Positions 52,867-63,106 of a stretch of DNA of 64,000 nt are shown here, piece by piece (the stretch's first letter is position 1; every line of letters begins with the position of its first letter). Position numbers and translations under genes: made by a program. The notes under the pieces are model-generated. The model ran no database searches, was not told the DNA's origin, and worked only from the letters and a program-made list of their open reading frames with translations. Source of the DNA: Macrolepiota albuminosa (Eukaryota; Basidiomycota; Agaricomycetes; Agaricales; Agaricaceae); the NCBI GenBank assembly GCA_027475525.1, contig JAMWFC010000113.1, positions 992,001 through 1,056,000 on the forward strand, in the 5' to 3' direction.

Positions 52867-54044
52867 GAAGTAAGAACGTCGTTCTTTGAACCTGTCCGAT
52901 TTTGTTGAGATGAGACGTCTTTTCCTCTTTTGGCTGCATGTTTCTTCTTATATCATGTCGCTGCTGCCGCCGCCACTACCGGTTGCAGCAGACTATCTTG
53001 TTGTACTTTGTGCTAAACCTCATTTTTATTTCGTCTACAGCAAAACTTCGCCCCTCAGCTGTCTGACCTTACGCGGTCGAGACTGTTGGAGTGGCCAGAT
53101 GTGATATTAGGAGTGGCCGGATGTGACAGTGTGATGTAGTGCCACGGCCACGACGTCAGGGCAGGGAGGGCCACCCATTCCTTTGTATCGACAGCATATA
53201 TTAACGGACTCATACGTAGAGCACCCTCAGTCGCGTATACACGTTACTGAGGGTGCGTCACTAACTACATACTTACCAGTACTCAACACACTGACTACTT
53301 ACCTAGATTCACACTTACGCGTGTTATTATCTAGGTACAGTCAAATACAGTCGCGTATACGCGTGTTATTATCTAGGTGCTAAGTACACCTGTTGTGCTG
53401 CTACGATCTAGCTGGGATTCCAATAGAGACATCTGAGGATGAGTCATTCCTATCTTGTAAATTCTCCAGATCTTACCAGTGTAATGTGTGTTAGAAATCC
53501 AAACTATAATTTGATGACATAAGAACAGTAGTATTCATTCCTCAGTAAAAGTGACTAATATATAAAACTATACCTAGGAACAATATGTATTTTTCTACAG
53601 TACAGTCAGTAAATGTATGGGATATGCTCTTACAAGTATAGTAGCTCATTCTTAGTCCGATATAAGCGGATGATGGTATCTACGAGTGCGTGAACAATGG
53701 GTCCGATGTTCACAGTGTGGGAGAACATGTGGCGGCACAATGCAGCGGCGGCCCTGCACAAAGAATGTATGTGTGATAACAATTATAAAGTCCAACAATG
53801 TGAACATACACAGTTCTATCCAGGGTTGGAGGAAGTTTTTGTTATCAGTCTGAGGCCTCAACAATGAGCTATCTTTTTCGAACAATTGTTGAGACAAAGG
53901 CTCCGAAAGTTCTAAAAGCGAAGTCACCGACGTGGCAGTCAACTTGAATCATTTTATTCAAAGATCACTTTGCACACAAAAACATCATAAATCTCGAGAA
54001 TGAAATTTAAACCCTTGGGAATGCAGTTCGCTACTTTATTTTTT
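52867..54044. other. Intergenic DNA with hairpin and minisatellite, between convergent CAP10 and flavin-reductase genes
   Basis: No supported gene. It contains a 22-nt direct repeat (GAGTGGCCAGATGTGA type, near 53090 and 53112), a perfect hairpin at 53221-53256 and a short tandem repeat at 53314-53380 (unit ending CGCGTGTTATTATCTAGGT). Confidence 0.55.
53221..53256. repeat. Perfect 11-bp hairpin
   Basis: GCACCCTCAGT (53221-53231) and ACTGAGGGTGC (53246-53256) are exact reverse complements around a 14-nt loop. It may be a relic of a small inverted-repeat element. Confidence 0.75.
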
Positions 54045-55280
54045 TCAGTGTTCAGACTTGATGATCGCATCTGTCGTCTCCCGAATAGGTCCGCCATGTT
54101 CCTTCCAATTGGGCCGATATATGTTGTAGCCCTCGTTGACCTTGGCGTACAAAGTGCCTCCCATCCTCGCGATTAGTTTGAACTTACCAGGATCAACATT
54201 GCCTCTTTCATCCAGTACATCATTGCGGACATGGATACACTTGATTGTTCCGAGGATTAGATTGGTGCCTATCTCGCCCGTTTCAGGAATTGGGATGTCA
54301 ATCGCTTGAAGTAACTATTAAACATCATTTGTCAGAGTTAGACAATCAAAATATGAGGTCATCTTTGTATACCTCGCACTCCATGCTGAAGGCACTTTCC
54401 CTGACGCGAGGAGCCTTGACATGGATCTATGCGATACAAATTAGAGTGAGATCAATCGCACAAGGGATCGGAAGAGATAATACACTAGGTTCCTTCGTCA
54501 GTCCGCTGACGGGCCATTCGTCAAAATCCTCTGGGGCATTCACTGAGGCGACGTTCGACTGTGCAACCCAAGGTTCACTGATGATGTTCACTGTGAACTC
54601 TTTCGTAGCCTTGATATTTCTCGCAGAATCCTTCGGGCGCGTAGGGTTCCTCAGTGTTGTAATGGAAATTGATAACACGGGTGGATTTGAGGAGACCTAA
54701 TGTGCGGATTTCAAAGGCGTGATCTGACTTCATGAACTTGCAGATCATGGTACCTGATTAAACCAGCTGGACTCGATCATTACGAGTTCACGAAGATACA
54801 AATTGATGTTTACCTGTATGGTGCAAGGTTCGTTATTCCATCTTCCGAAATCGTGGAGACGAACGCAACAGGCCTTGGGGCTATTCCACTTATAAGAAGG
54901 CCATAAAGTTTGCTGCAGATTGTTAAATTCTCCTGATCGGAAGAAGAGGATGATACAGACCGAGGATCTTCAGTTGTAGGATCAATCGTCTTCCAGCCTG
55001 CTTTCTCACCCTCCAACCATTCTCGACCTTGAGGAGTAGCGCTAACCTTTTCGCCGTAGGTCCAGGCTGCATTTGGGGCATCGGTGATCTTGAAGCCTCC
55101 AGGAGTCATCGACATTGAGCGCAAGGTGTAATGTAGGGAGCCTCTTGTGTGTTTAATACAACGTGGGACGGATGATAGAGAGGACTGGAACTTGTAAGTT
55201 GACAAAGCCAAGGGCACGACCCGTTGTGTTCTGGCCTGTTGATTCGTGGTTCTCGTGGACCCAATGATGCGAGATAGCAT
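54045..55280 (-). CDS. Flavin-reductase-like (FMN-binding split barrel) protein, 5 exons, up to 339 aa
   Basis: Exons on the minus strand: 55280-54814, 54753-54738, 54696-54484, 54426-54373, 54314-54045; phases agree (1020 nt). The flavin-binding core is seen as ISGIAPRPVAFVSTISEDGITNLAPY, then QVSSNPPVLSISI, NIKATKEFTVNIIS, FDEWPVSGLTKEPS and later FKLIARMGGTLYAK. Members bind FMN and act as oxidoreductases or serve partner oxygenases; the substrate here is unknown. Exon 2 is only 16 nt, needed to keep the YxxxQV-NPP block in frame. The first 55 residues are Ser/Arg-rich and could be a mitochondrial leader. A later start at 55115 or 55109 is also possible. Confidence 0.82.
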
Positions 55281-55521
55281 CGCCGATAACAGTGTCTAAT
55301 AAACGGAGCTCCTACCTGAGTAATGATTTTACCATCAAACTTCTCAACTACTAATACTTCTTGTAGCAACACACATGCACGACGTGTCATAACTGATTTC
55401 TCCGTGCATCCTCAACATAAAGTCGATCTGTCTCATAGGTGTCTCTATATCTGAATCTCCAAGTACCTCGTCATTGAAACAGGACCCCTTCCACGTTGCA
55501 TGCGCCCAGGTTGAAGCAGTT

Positions 55522-56130
55522 TCAGATGTTGATGCCACGATAAGTCCTGATTTGCGCTTTTAGCCTTCTTTGTTGTCTTGAAGTGAAGCCAGTCATGCAC
55601 GAGTCGTCGATGTAGTCCATGAAGTTTTCTAGCATAATAGATTGTCGAGATGAAATGACAATGGGGACTGGATCAGCACCACTGCATGTACACGTGTGCG
55701 ACCATTAGGACAACCATTCGATGGTGAGGTCAGCAGGCCTGGGTATCATCCACTGAATCACCAGAATCATCACAGCTACCCTTGTGGAATCAGTCGTCTC
55801 AGCCTTTGCCCCAAATCTTCGCCGTAAAATAAGCTTGATATACCTGGAATGTGTGACAGAGTCCGAGCAATGTCATACTTCGTGACTTAGTGTCCTACCG
55901 AGGTTGAAAGGAGTAGCAGTACCGTTTGGAACGGAACTGTAGCATATGACAACACCACCGTTGGTAAGGTGGCATATCCTAGGAGTCCTTGTGCCTCAAC
56001 GTTCTTCACAAACCTTACAGAATTAGTTCAGAGGAGGGAATAAGAATGACACTAGTACCCACCCCACAGTGTAGTCGTTCAGAGTAGACTCATCTAAAAA
56101 ATGGCTTTAACACAATATTTTCTGGACTTT
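55522..56130 (-). pseudogene. Broken M43 (pappalysin-like) metalloprotease gene
   Basis: Minus-strand fragments line up with secreted fungal M43 proteases: STLNDYTVG, then after a probable intron EAQGLLGYATLP, NGGVVICYSSVPNGTATPFNLGR, the zinc site HEV-stop-H followed in another frame by LGLCHTFQ, and finally NFMDYIDDSCMTGF and a C-terminal QIRTYRGI. The zinc motif HExxHxxGxxH is hit by a TGA and by a one-base loss, and another frameshift lies between LP and NGG. The propeptide and signal peptide upstream are not found. Normally these are secreted peptidases; this copy cannot be functional. Confidence 0.8.
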
Positions 56131-57012
56131 GAGTTCATTTCATCAGTCAATGTCGAACTATGAGGAAAGTCACAACGGTCACCTGTCTGGCGCAACACTG
56201 CAAAACCATTCTTGAATGCCTGTATGTAGTATTCATGAGATTACACTTGACGCCTGCCTCTGAATAATATCCATGTTTAGCATATCCGTTTGAGCTTGAA
56301 TTTAAGAATATCTTTCGAGGGAGATAGGTATTATAGTAGATTGTCAGAGCATTTCGCAACTCATGTAACAAAGCTGCCTTCCAAAGTCTGCAGCCGATAC
56401 ATTTTAATGCATTATTCCGTCTAATTACACGATATATTGTCATGTGAGAAATCAGTACTAATCAGTAGTCAGTATCTATGTTGTGCGGTAGTCCTGGCAC
56501 CTGTAACCTCAACACCAACGCCCTCAGCCAATTATGCAAATGCTGAGGGTGAGTTTACAATACTTACTATACAGTCTGAACTTATAATGTTATGCAGAAC
56601 TTATCTGTATTGTATAGGTTTGCAGACAATGAGTCAACTATGCAGAGACTGAGGCTTAACCTTATAACATCACCTGGCTACTTTCTTGAAACCGAAATAA
56701 CTCACATCTGATATTCCACCCTTGAGACAGGAAGACTTCGACAAGATTTTTTTTGTCCGCTGTAAATAGACTAGGATTGCACAATGTATGAATGCACATG
56801 CTTAGTTTACCATTAGTATATGCCCAAATCGCTGATGGAACTCCCAAAGCCATCCCACGCAATGTCGGAGAAAGTTTTCAAGACAAACATGAAAGAGATC
56901 CAATAGTACGTATGTTTTCCATCTCGATAGCAATAACTACGATGAATAGAAAGGCTCTAGATATACAAGGTATCCAATTTCAGAGAGTCGATGAATGGAT
57001 AATCTGTACTCG
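56131..57012. other. Intergenic DNA with small palindromes
   Basis: AT-rich, no supported gene. A CCCTCAGC ... GCTGAGGG inverted pair (56521-56549) is present. It lies upstream of the M43 relic and downstream of the phosphatase gene. Confidence 0.5.
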
Positions 57013-59119
57013 TCACAAACCACGACACAACTCGCCTGTCTTCCCAAAGGACGAACAGACACCCCAACCAAGAACCTCAAACATCGCAGGAAGAACTTCA
57101 CAGGCGAGAACGGCGATTCCAGCGTACACCACGACTTTCGTAAGAACTGAAAGTACAGATCGAAGTCAGCAGTTAGCTGGTCAAACGTACTCAAGACATG
57201 AGAAGCTCACCTTCTGCATCGTAATGCTTGACATCCTTGGTTTTCTCTCCCTCTGCAAGCTCTGGCACGGGTCCGCTACCCACGTCATTTTCTTGTCCAA
57301 GGATTTCCTTCTCGATAAGCCCCCCGCCACGCATCTTCATCTCGTTGGTGCCAAGTATATGTTGAGAGGCCCCGCTCACGCCACTCCCTATACCCCCAAC
57401 TTCAATACTGACTTGGGCGCTGCTGGGCAGATCAATAACGCTAGGTATTGGGTGGATCCCATTCCCGCTAAACTCGCTTGGTACACTTTTGTAATCTGTC
57501 GCTGGAGTGTAGAACCGACGGTTCGGGAGTTCGAATATTCGTGCAAGACCACGGAATGTTGGTGGAAGGATGAGATGCAGTGCCGATTTCGCCAGAAGGC
57601 GCCAGACGAAGATTACAAAGATTCCTGTGATGTTGTTCAATATGTTGTAGGCTGGGAACAACCAACTTACCCATAACCATCTTGAGTGCGGCGAAGCACC
57701 ACCATACTAGGACGTCCCGAATTGTTCTCTCAATCTGTACCCATTGACCCATCTCTAACACCCAGCCGCTGCCAGGCATCGCGACGGACTTGCCGATGTC
57801 CATCCTAAGCCCGAAGAAACTCATTGCCCAGCTACCAACGAGCGATCCAAGAACTACACTTCCGAAAGCGATGGCGTCTTCGAAGCACGGACAATCGTCG
57901 ACTGGTTGCGGATGCTGGTTGATAGCCAACAAACAGAGGGTGATGAGAATGAACGGAACCTCCCATCCTCCTCGCCTGACCCATTCCTCGACCCACCGTC
58001 CACCTCCAAGTCCTCTGCCAAGATGTAATAGATATTCATTAGATATAGATGCGGGCCAAATGAGGGTATATATCCAATACAGGGGATTCGAAGAGGTAAC
58101 GACGATTGATATGCCGGCCCAGCTGCTCTCAGTCCACCAGATAAGAGATCCAAGGATAGTACCAACGACGCAGTCAGTGAAAGAATGCATCGCGGTATAA
58201 ATTCGTCCAAAAACTATTGAGAAAACATAGATTGACAGTATGATGACTAGGAAGGTATAGATATGTGCAGATATTACCGGTTCTGAGAGCAATGAGGCTG
58301 GTGCAGAAGCGAGGCGATGGACGTGGCCGAAGAAGAATAGCGCAATGGAGACGCTGTTGGTAGAATGAGTTGAGGGGAAGCCGTATTCCAGATGGTGGGT
58401 TCCAATTGCTGATGACCAAGTTCAATTGTTAATTGGCAATACAAGGAGGACAAGAGCTTACTTAGCCGTGTTACTGGAGGAGCAAAAGGTCTAGGGGAGC
58501 AGATAAGATCTTTCAAAAACGATGAAAAGTAGACTCCGGAAGCTAGTACGAGAAGGAGTCTACAGAGATTAATTATTGAGTGTATTACGAGAAAAAATGG
58601 GCGAAGGTCTCACCCGCGTCCCATCGTATTATGGCCAAAAAAAAAGAATGAAGGCAGAAGGATCATGAAGAAGGTGTGCGTGCCCAAGGAGGACGTATAG
58701 ACAAAATACGCATCTAACCAGGGTGTACGTATGAGACTCTGGTGAAACAGGTCACCAAGCAAGCACCAAGTTCCTACAAATCAAAGAATGGAACCTACCT
58801 GCAACCTGGCAATGACTTTAGATTCCCATTGCACACGCCTCACGATTCTCCTTCGAATAGCAGCTCGCCATCGAGGTAACGTAATGTCATAAACATCTGT
58901 GGGAAGTCGGCCTGGTGGTAACGTTGGTTCATCATCCAAAGAGTCGTCAAGGTTGATAAAGGGCGCTGGGTATCCGTTCCTTTTCAGAGAAGGCGCTGGA
59001 GAGGACTCTCGAGATGTACTTTCTGAGCCTGGTACCAACAATGTAAAATGGCTGGAAGCTGGACGTCCCCGAGATCCTTGAGACTTCTGACGAGTTGCTT
59101 CCGACAATGAAAGGGCCAT
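57013..59119 (-). CDS. LCB3: Long-chain-base-1-phosphate (dihydrosphingosine-1-phosphate) phosphatase, 6 exons, 609 aa
   Basis: Exons on the minus strand: 59119-58799, 58738-58614, 58559-58462, 58408-57671, 57624-57211, 57146-57013; phases agree (1830 nt). This PAP2-superfamily membrane enzyme removes phosphate from sphingoid base phosphates in the ER and so controls the ceramide route; yeast homologues are LCB3 and YSR3. The three catalytic motifs are intact: KDLICSPRP, then YGFPSTHSTNS, then GRIYTAMHSFTD. Hydrophobic segments include HTFFMILLPSFFFFG, a LLLVLASGVYF stretch, IYTFLVIILSIYVFSIVF, VPFILITLCLLAI and a final VVVYAGIAVLACEVLPAMF. The N-terminal 100 residues are polar and Ser-rich. 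The last exon follows a GTGAGC donor that otherwise gives an early stop. Confidence 0.92.
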
Positions 59120-59791
59120 ATGGAACGGGATTGACTGGGTGATGAGAGAATCTCAAGTCACCTGGAGAAGTATTATATAATCAATAAATACTGTGGGACG
59201 TTTGCAATAGGCAACGTTTTCAATGATTCCATGACTGCCCACAAAGACCTCATTTTTCTGCACATATTTTTGATATATCTAATATTCTTCAGAATGATCA
59301 TCCTTTCCATTCTCATCAGAACCCTTTTTCTTTTGTCCCTCCATCTCCATTACCGCATATATCCACTTCTTTTTATGCTCCTGCTCCACGATGACCACCA
59401 GTTCCTCCTCCTTCTATTCACACATATCATTCTGAATCTATGATTTTATCATGTTCAAATCACGTTTTTTCACGTCCTTTACTTAGTATTTTTAATCGTA
59501 TTTGTATAGGTCCGGGTGTCCATTATCTAATTGGAGTCTATTTTATTCTTCATGATCAATTCGCACTTGAAATTATGGTCACTTCAAAAAAGATGAGTTG
59601 AAGGTGAGGAATCGATATAGAACTAATAGAAAAAGGGCTGATGTGAACTGATATCTTAGTAAAACATAGCAAGGAATAGCAAAAAGGGACCTCTTGCATA
59701 CAAGCAGTAACATCTGTGCTTCTGAGCCAAAAAGGCTACAACTAGAAAACAATTTGCACAACATGACTTCATTTGTAAGTATGATATAAAT
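59120..59791. other. Intergenic DNA upstream of the phosphatase gene and downstream of O-methyltransferase 2
   Basis: Very AT-rich and pyrimidine-rich on the plus strand around 59240-59480. Promoter of the phosphatase and 3' end of O-methyltransferase 2. No gene seen. Confidence 0.6.
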
Positions 59792-61670
59792 TCATGCCCG
59801 TTGGTATTCGACCACACCCATCTCACCTACATGCCAAAGCTTGACGAACTGAAGATTGGCCTTGTTGCCGATAATAATCAAATCCTTCAGTGTGCGCTCT
59901 TTGCCGTTTTGTAACACCATCATGCCCAGATCCATATTGTACTGTCTGATTGTACCCATGCCGAAGTTTGGAAGCATCGGCGCAGGTGCCTCAGTGAACA
60001 TATGATTTGATGTATTGGTGCGATTCACATGCTGAAGGACGTATTCGTCTGTATGACGTAGTCATCAATGAGTGTAGCCAAGTATGGTCAGAAAGTCTCC
60101 GGAGGAGCCACGTACGAACAAGGACACGAGCACCAGGCTTGAGGACTGCGTGTATATTACGAAGGATTTGAACACAAGCTTCGTCAGGCCAATCGTGTCT
60201 GATATATATTAATAATTCGGTCCTTGAATTTGAACATGAGCCTTCAAGTCCTCACATGATATTCTTCAACTGGGGTTGCTTGTTGAGTTACACAGGCCGA
60301 AACATGCGGTGAATATACTCACGTAGTATACATCGCATCCTGCAATTGGCGATTCAACAAAGAAATCCATAGCCTTGAACTCAATCCGATTTTCGGCAAC
60401 TGCGGAAGGCAAAAGTCTCGGCCAAACTTCCGTTTTTGCCTGGACAATACGATCAGGTAGGTCCTGAAGCTTTAATTGTAGGTTTGGAAAGGCTTTGATC
60501 AGTTCCATAGCAATGAGGCCAACGCCTCCGCCGACATCATTGACTGTAGTTCCAGGAGGATACATTTTCCAAGGAAAGTCTACCCTCTCTAAGGGTCACA
60601 TTCACAAAAATAGATCGCTAAGAACATACCTACAAGGACTGCTGCACTCTGTATAGCATCATTCCAGCCACCGATTCCGACCCCAAAGGTCGCTCCCGCT
60701 TTGGCTCCCTCTGGGGATGCCTAATGCCGACCGTCTGTAATTGAAAGTAGATACCACAGACAACATACATACCCAATACTGAAAGAGAGAGCCCTTATAT
60801 CCGGTCAATTTGTTCCATGCGGATCGGTTAATTGCTTCCGAATTTCCCCAGTCCGGATCAGCCAAAACATCGACAAGCTTTGAGGCTGCATCGTTATTTT
60901 CCCCACAGCTAGATTTGTCAAGTGGATCAGAGATCACTTTTGTAAAGGCCAAGGAATCAGCTGCTTACATAAAAGACAGTAATTTTGACATGGGGTTCGA
61001 AGAGAGAAGCTGGAGGCTCAATCGGTTGTTAGCGAAGCAATCTGTGGCGACTGTAAAACACAAGTATTTAATGTTTATATCGTTAAACGGGGGAAAGGCG
61101 TCTTTAGTTTTCATTACCTTCTCGAAAAATATGTTTAGTGGCGAGCAGACGCATGATTCGGCCAAGTTTTTCATGATTTACACCTGCCCTTTCTCCTATT
61201 TCTTTGACATGCATCCCAGATGGTTGTCCTTGAAGGATATCCGCTATCTCAAAGGTAACGACAACCCTCAAGCAAGCGGGTTCATAGAACTATGGAATGG
61301 TAAAAGCATGAATTTTCGTAGAAATTCCATGATGAGTACCTGCATCGCCCTCTGTGATAACATGTGAACAAAGAGACCTGAGGGTTTGAAATAAGAAATT
61401 AAGACGTACATTGATTATAGCATGACTCGGCCGTACGAGGGTCGAACACAATTGGGCACATGCACCTTCAAGTAACTGAATTGCATCTCTCATGCGAACC
61501 GATGAGATGGCTGAGTCCAATGGATGAGGATCCAGGCTATTTAAAGAAGGAATCGTCGGGAGCGAAGATTCAAAGTAATGAGATTCAATAATATTTGTTG
61601 CATTCTTGATAAGTGCGACTAGGTCAGAGACTTGCCCACCAGCCGGGATTTGTAAGGTTGTAGACGCCAT
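59792..61670 (-). CDS. O-methyltransferase 2 (COMT-like, SAM-dependent), 9 exons, 450 aa
   Basis: Exons on the minus strand: 61670-61410, 61289-61118, 61050-60969, 60908-60773, 60720-60630, 60579-60323, 60269-60256, 60198-60116, 60048-59792 (1353 nt, phases agree). Every intron position matches the paralogue at 22054-23924, including the 14-nt exon 7. SAM motif VNDVGGGVG at 260-268. Catalytic motif IHDWPDE with His339 and the full Asp/Glu set, so this copy has the canonical active site. A TAA that seems to interrupt the protein at about 60967 lies inside intron 3 (GTAAGC...CTAG). Substrate unknown; no neighbouring biosynthetic core gene. Confidence 0.9.
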
Positions 61671-62577
61671 TAAGAGTTGTCACGGATGAGTTGTTTCTAT
61701 TCTGCAAATTCTGGCATACTTATATATGTACGAACAAGACTATTCATCAAGCACAACTGTTCATCAAGCACAACTGATCAAGTTCATCAAGTACAACTGT
61801 TCATCAAGCTCAGCTGTGCATGAAACATGACTGACCGAATAAGCTCAACCTGTTTGTCGGCCATAGAGCCTCCCATGAGATCTCAAGGAAATTTGACACG
61901 CAATGCATTGATAGATGTAAATCAAGTGTAATTTCCCAAGATTGCAATTATGTTAAGTTTTGCAATAAAACCTTATATATATATGCCCAATGTCCTGGGT
62001 CGTGCACCTCGAGCATATCAAGTACAATGTAATTCGACAGTTTGGATAAGGACCCTTCATAGCTACTAGTACATCTATTATAGATTTTGAAAGAACAATA
62101 ATATTTTTCACATTTTGATGATTATCCCCCCATTTCGTACAGCATCTGATTCCTGACATATTGCATCAATCAAGGAAGAAGTAAGAAGCTGTGGCCGTGA
62201 GGTTGAATTAGAGGCGGCGTTGTGAATAATTCCAATATCTGTGATCCCGCAGAGTTCGCATCATGATACTGGTCGCACAAGGCTACAGGCGCTTGTTTGA
62301 GAATCCAGCGGGAGGAAAGAAGTTCTCAAAGCCGAATGACTTCTTCATCATGATGTGGTAATTTTAGAGATGTACCTTGTGCATCCAATAGGATTAGGAA
62401 GGTTTGTCTCACACGGAACTGGAACTGGGATTGTCTATTTTTCACTGCAGCTGCGCCACAGTATGTCGAATGCAGCTACATAAATGTATCTATGAGATGA
62501 TGACAATTCTCAATGATAAGTCCGATTGACTCGGTAGTTCGTCACCTGGGCTATGATTCTGCCGGAATGACTAGAAA
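61671..62577. other. Promoter region and intergenic DNA upstream of O-methyltransferase 2
   Basis: It contains a minisatellite (61743-61817) about 75-150 bp upstream of the ATG. 62388-62467 resembles 20161-20225. No ORF of note. Confidence 0.5.
61743..61817. repeat. Minisatellite, unit TTCATCAAGCACAACTG, about 4 copies
   Basis: The 17-bp unit repeats with one- or two-base changes (TTCATCAAGTACAACTG, TTCATCAAGCTCAGCTG). By position it could influence the O-methyltransferase 2 promoter. Confidence 0.85.
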
Positions 62578-62850
62578 TTATCCTTCCATATCGGTATCTC
62601 TGTTCTCCTGTCGCTCAGAGTCCTCCGTCTCCTCTACATTTATGCTTCTTGCTGGTCGCCACACGTTCCCTGAAGTTACCTTCCACAGCCGAACATGTCC
62701 ATCATTTCCAGTGGATGAAAGGACCGTGCTACATGTCAACTTAACTTGGCGTGAAGATATGACATCAAACTCACCGGGGATATTCCATTCTACTCTGCCT
62801 ATAGCTGATCTTTTGATGGGTGACTTGTCAGTCCTGGAATTTTTATACAA
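62578..62850 (-). pseudogene. C-terminal fragment of a SEH1-like WD40 nucleoporin gene
   Basis: The minus strand gives GRVEWNI, then after a likely intron (GTGAGT...TGTAG) TVLSSTGNDGHVRLWKVTSGNVWRPARSI and an acidic tail. This is the last WD40 blade and end of SEH1, a subunit of the Nup107-160/Nup84 complex and of SEA/GATOR2. The rest of the gene is absent to the right, and the joining phase across the intron does not fit, so I read it as a dead fragment next to an LTR. Confidence 0.7.
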
Positions 62851-63106
62851 CTGAGCGTCACTTGCTTATGTTGATCAACCATCAGCAACAACGTTCGCGG
62901 TCCACTTTGTCAGAAACAGGGAAAATAACTAGAGTGTAGACGTAAACAGTTATTTAGTCCTCAGTCACTCCGGTATGTGGTAGTACGACTGTATATTACC
63001 TGTAGACGTAAACAGTTATTTAGTCTACAGGACGAATGTAAGTATTGTGTTAATAACAATGTAACGACAGTGGACGAATGCGATGACGTGCTACCTGGAT
63101 TCACGT
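62851..63106. other. Short spacer with a direct repeat
   Basis: TGTAGACGTAAACAGTTATTTAGTC occurs near 62935 and 63000. No gene. Confidence 0.5.

Noticed and set aside
56792..57676. A 294-codon plus-strand ORF
   Set aside because: It overlaps the phosphatase gene on the other strand, whose last exons have clear family motifs. The plus-strand product has no recognisable features and is a shadow frame.
60909..60968. In-frame TAA in O-methyltransferase 2 suggesting a pseudogene
   Set aside because: It lies in a GTAAGC...CTAG intron at the same position and phase as an intron of the paralogue.
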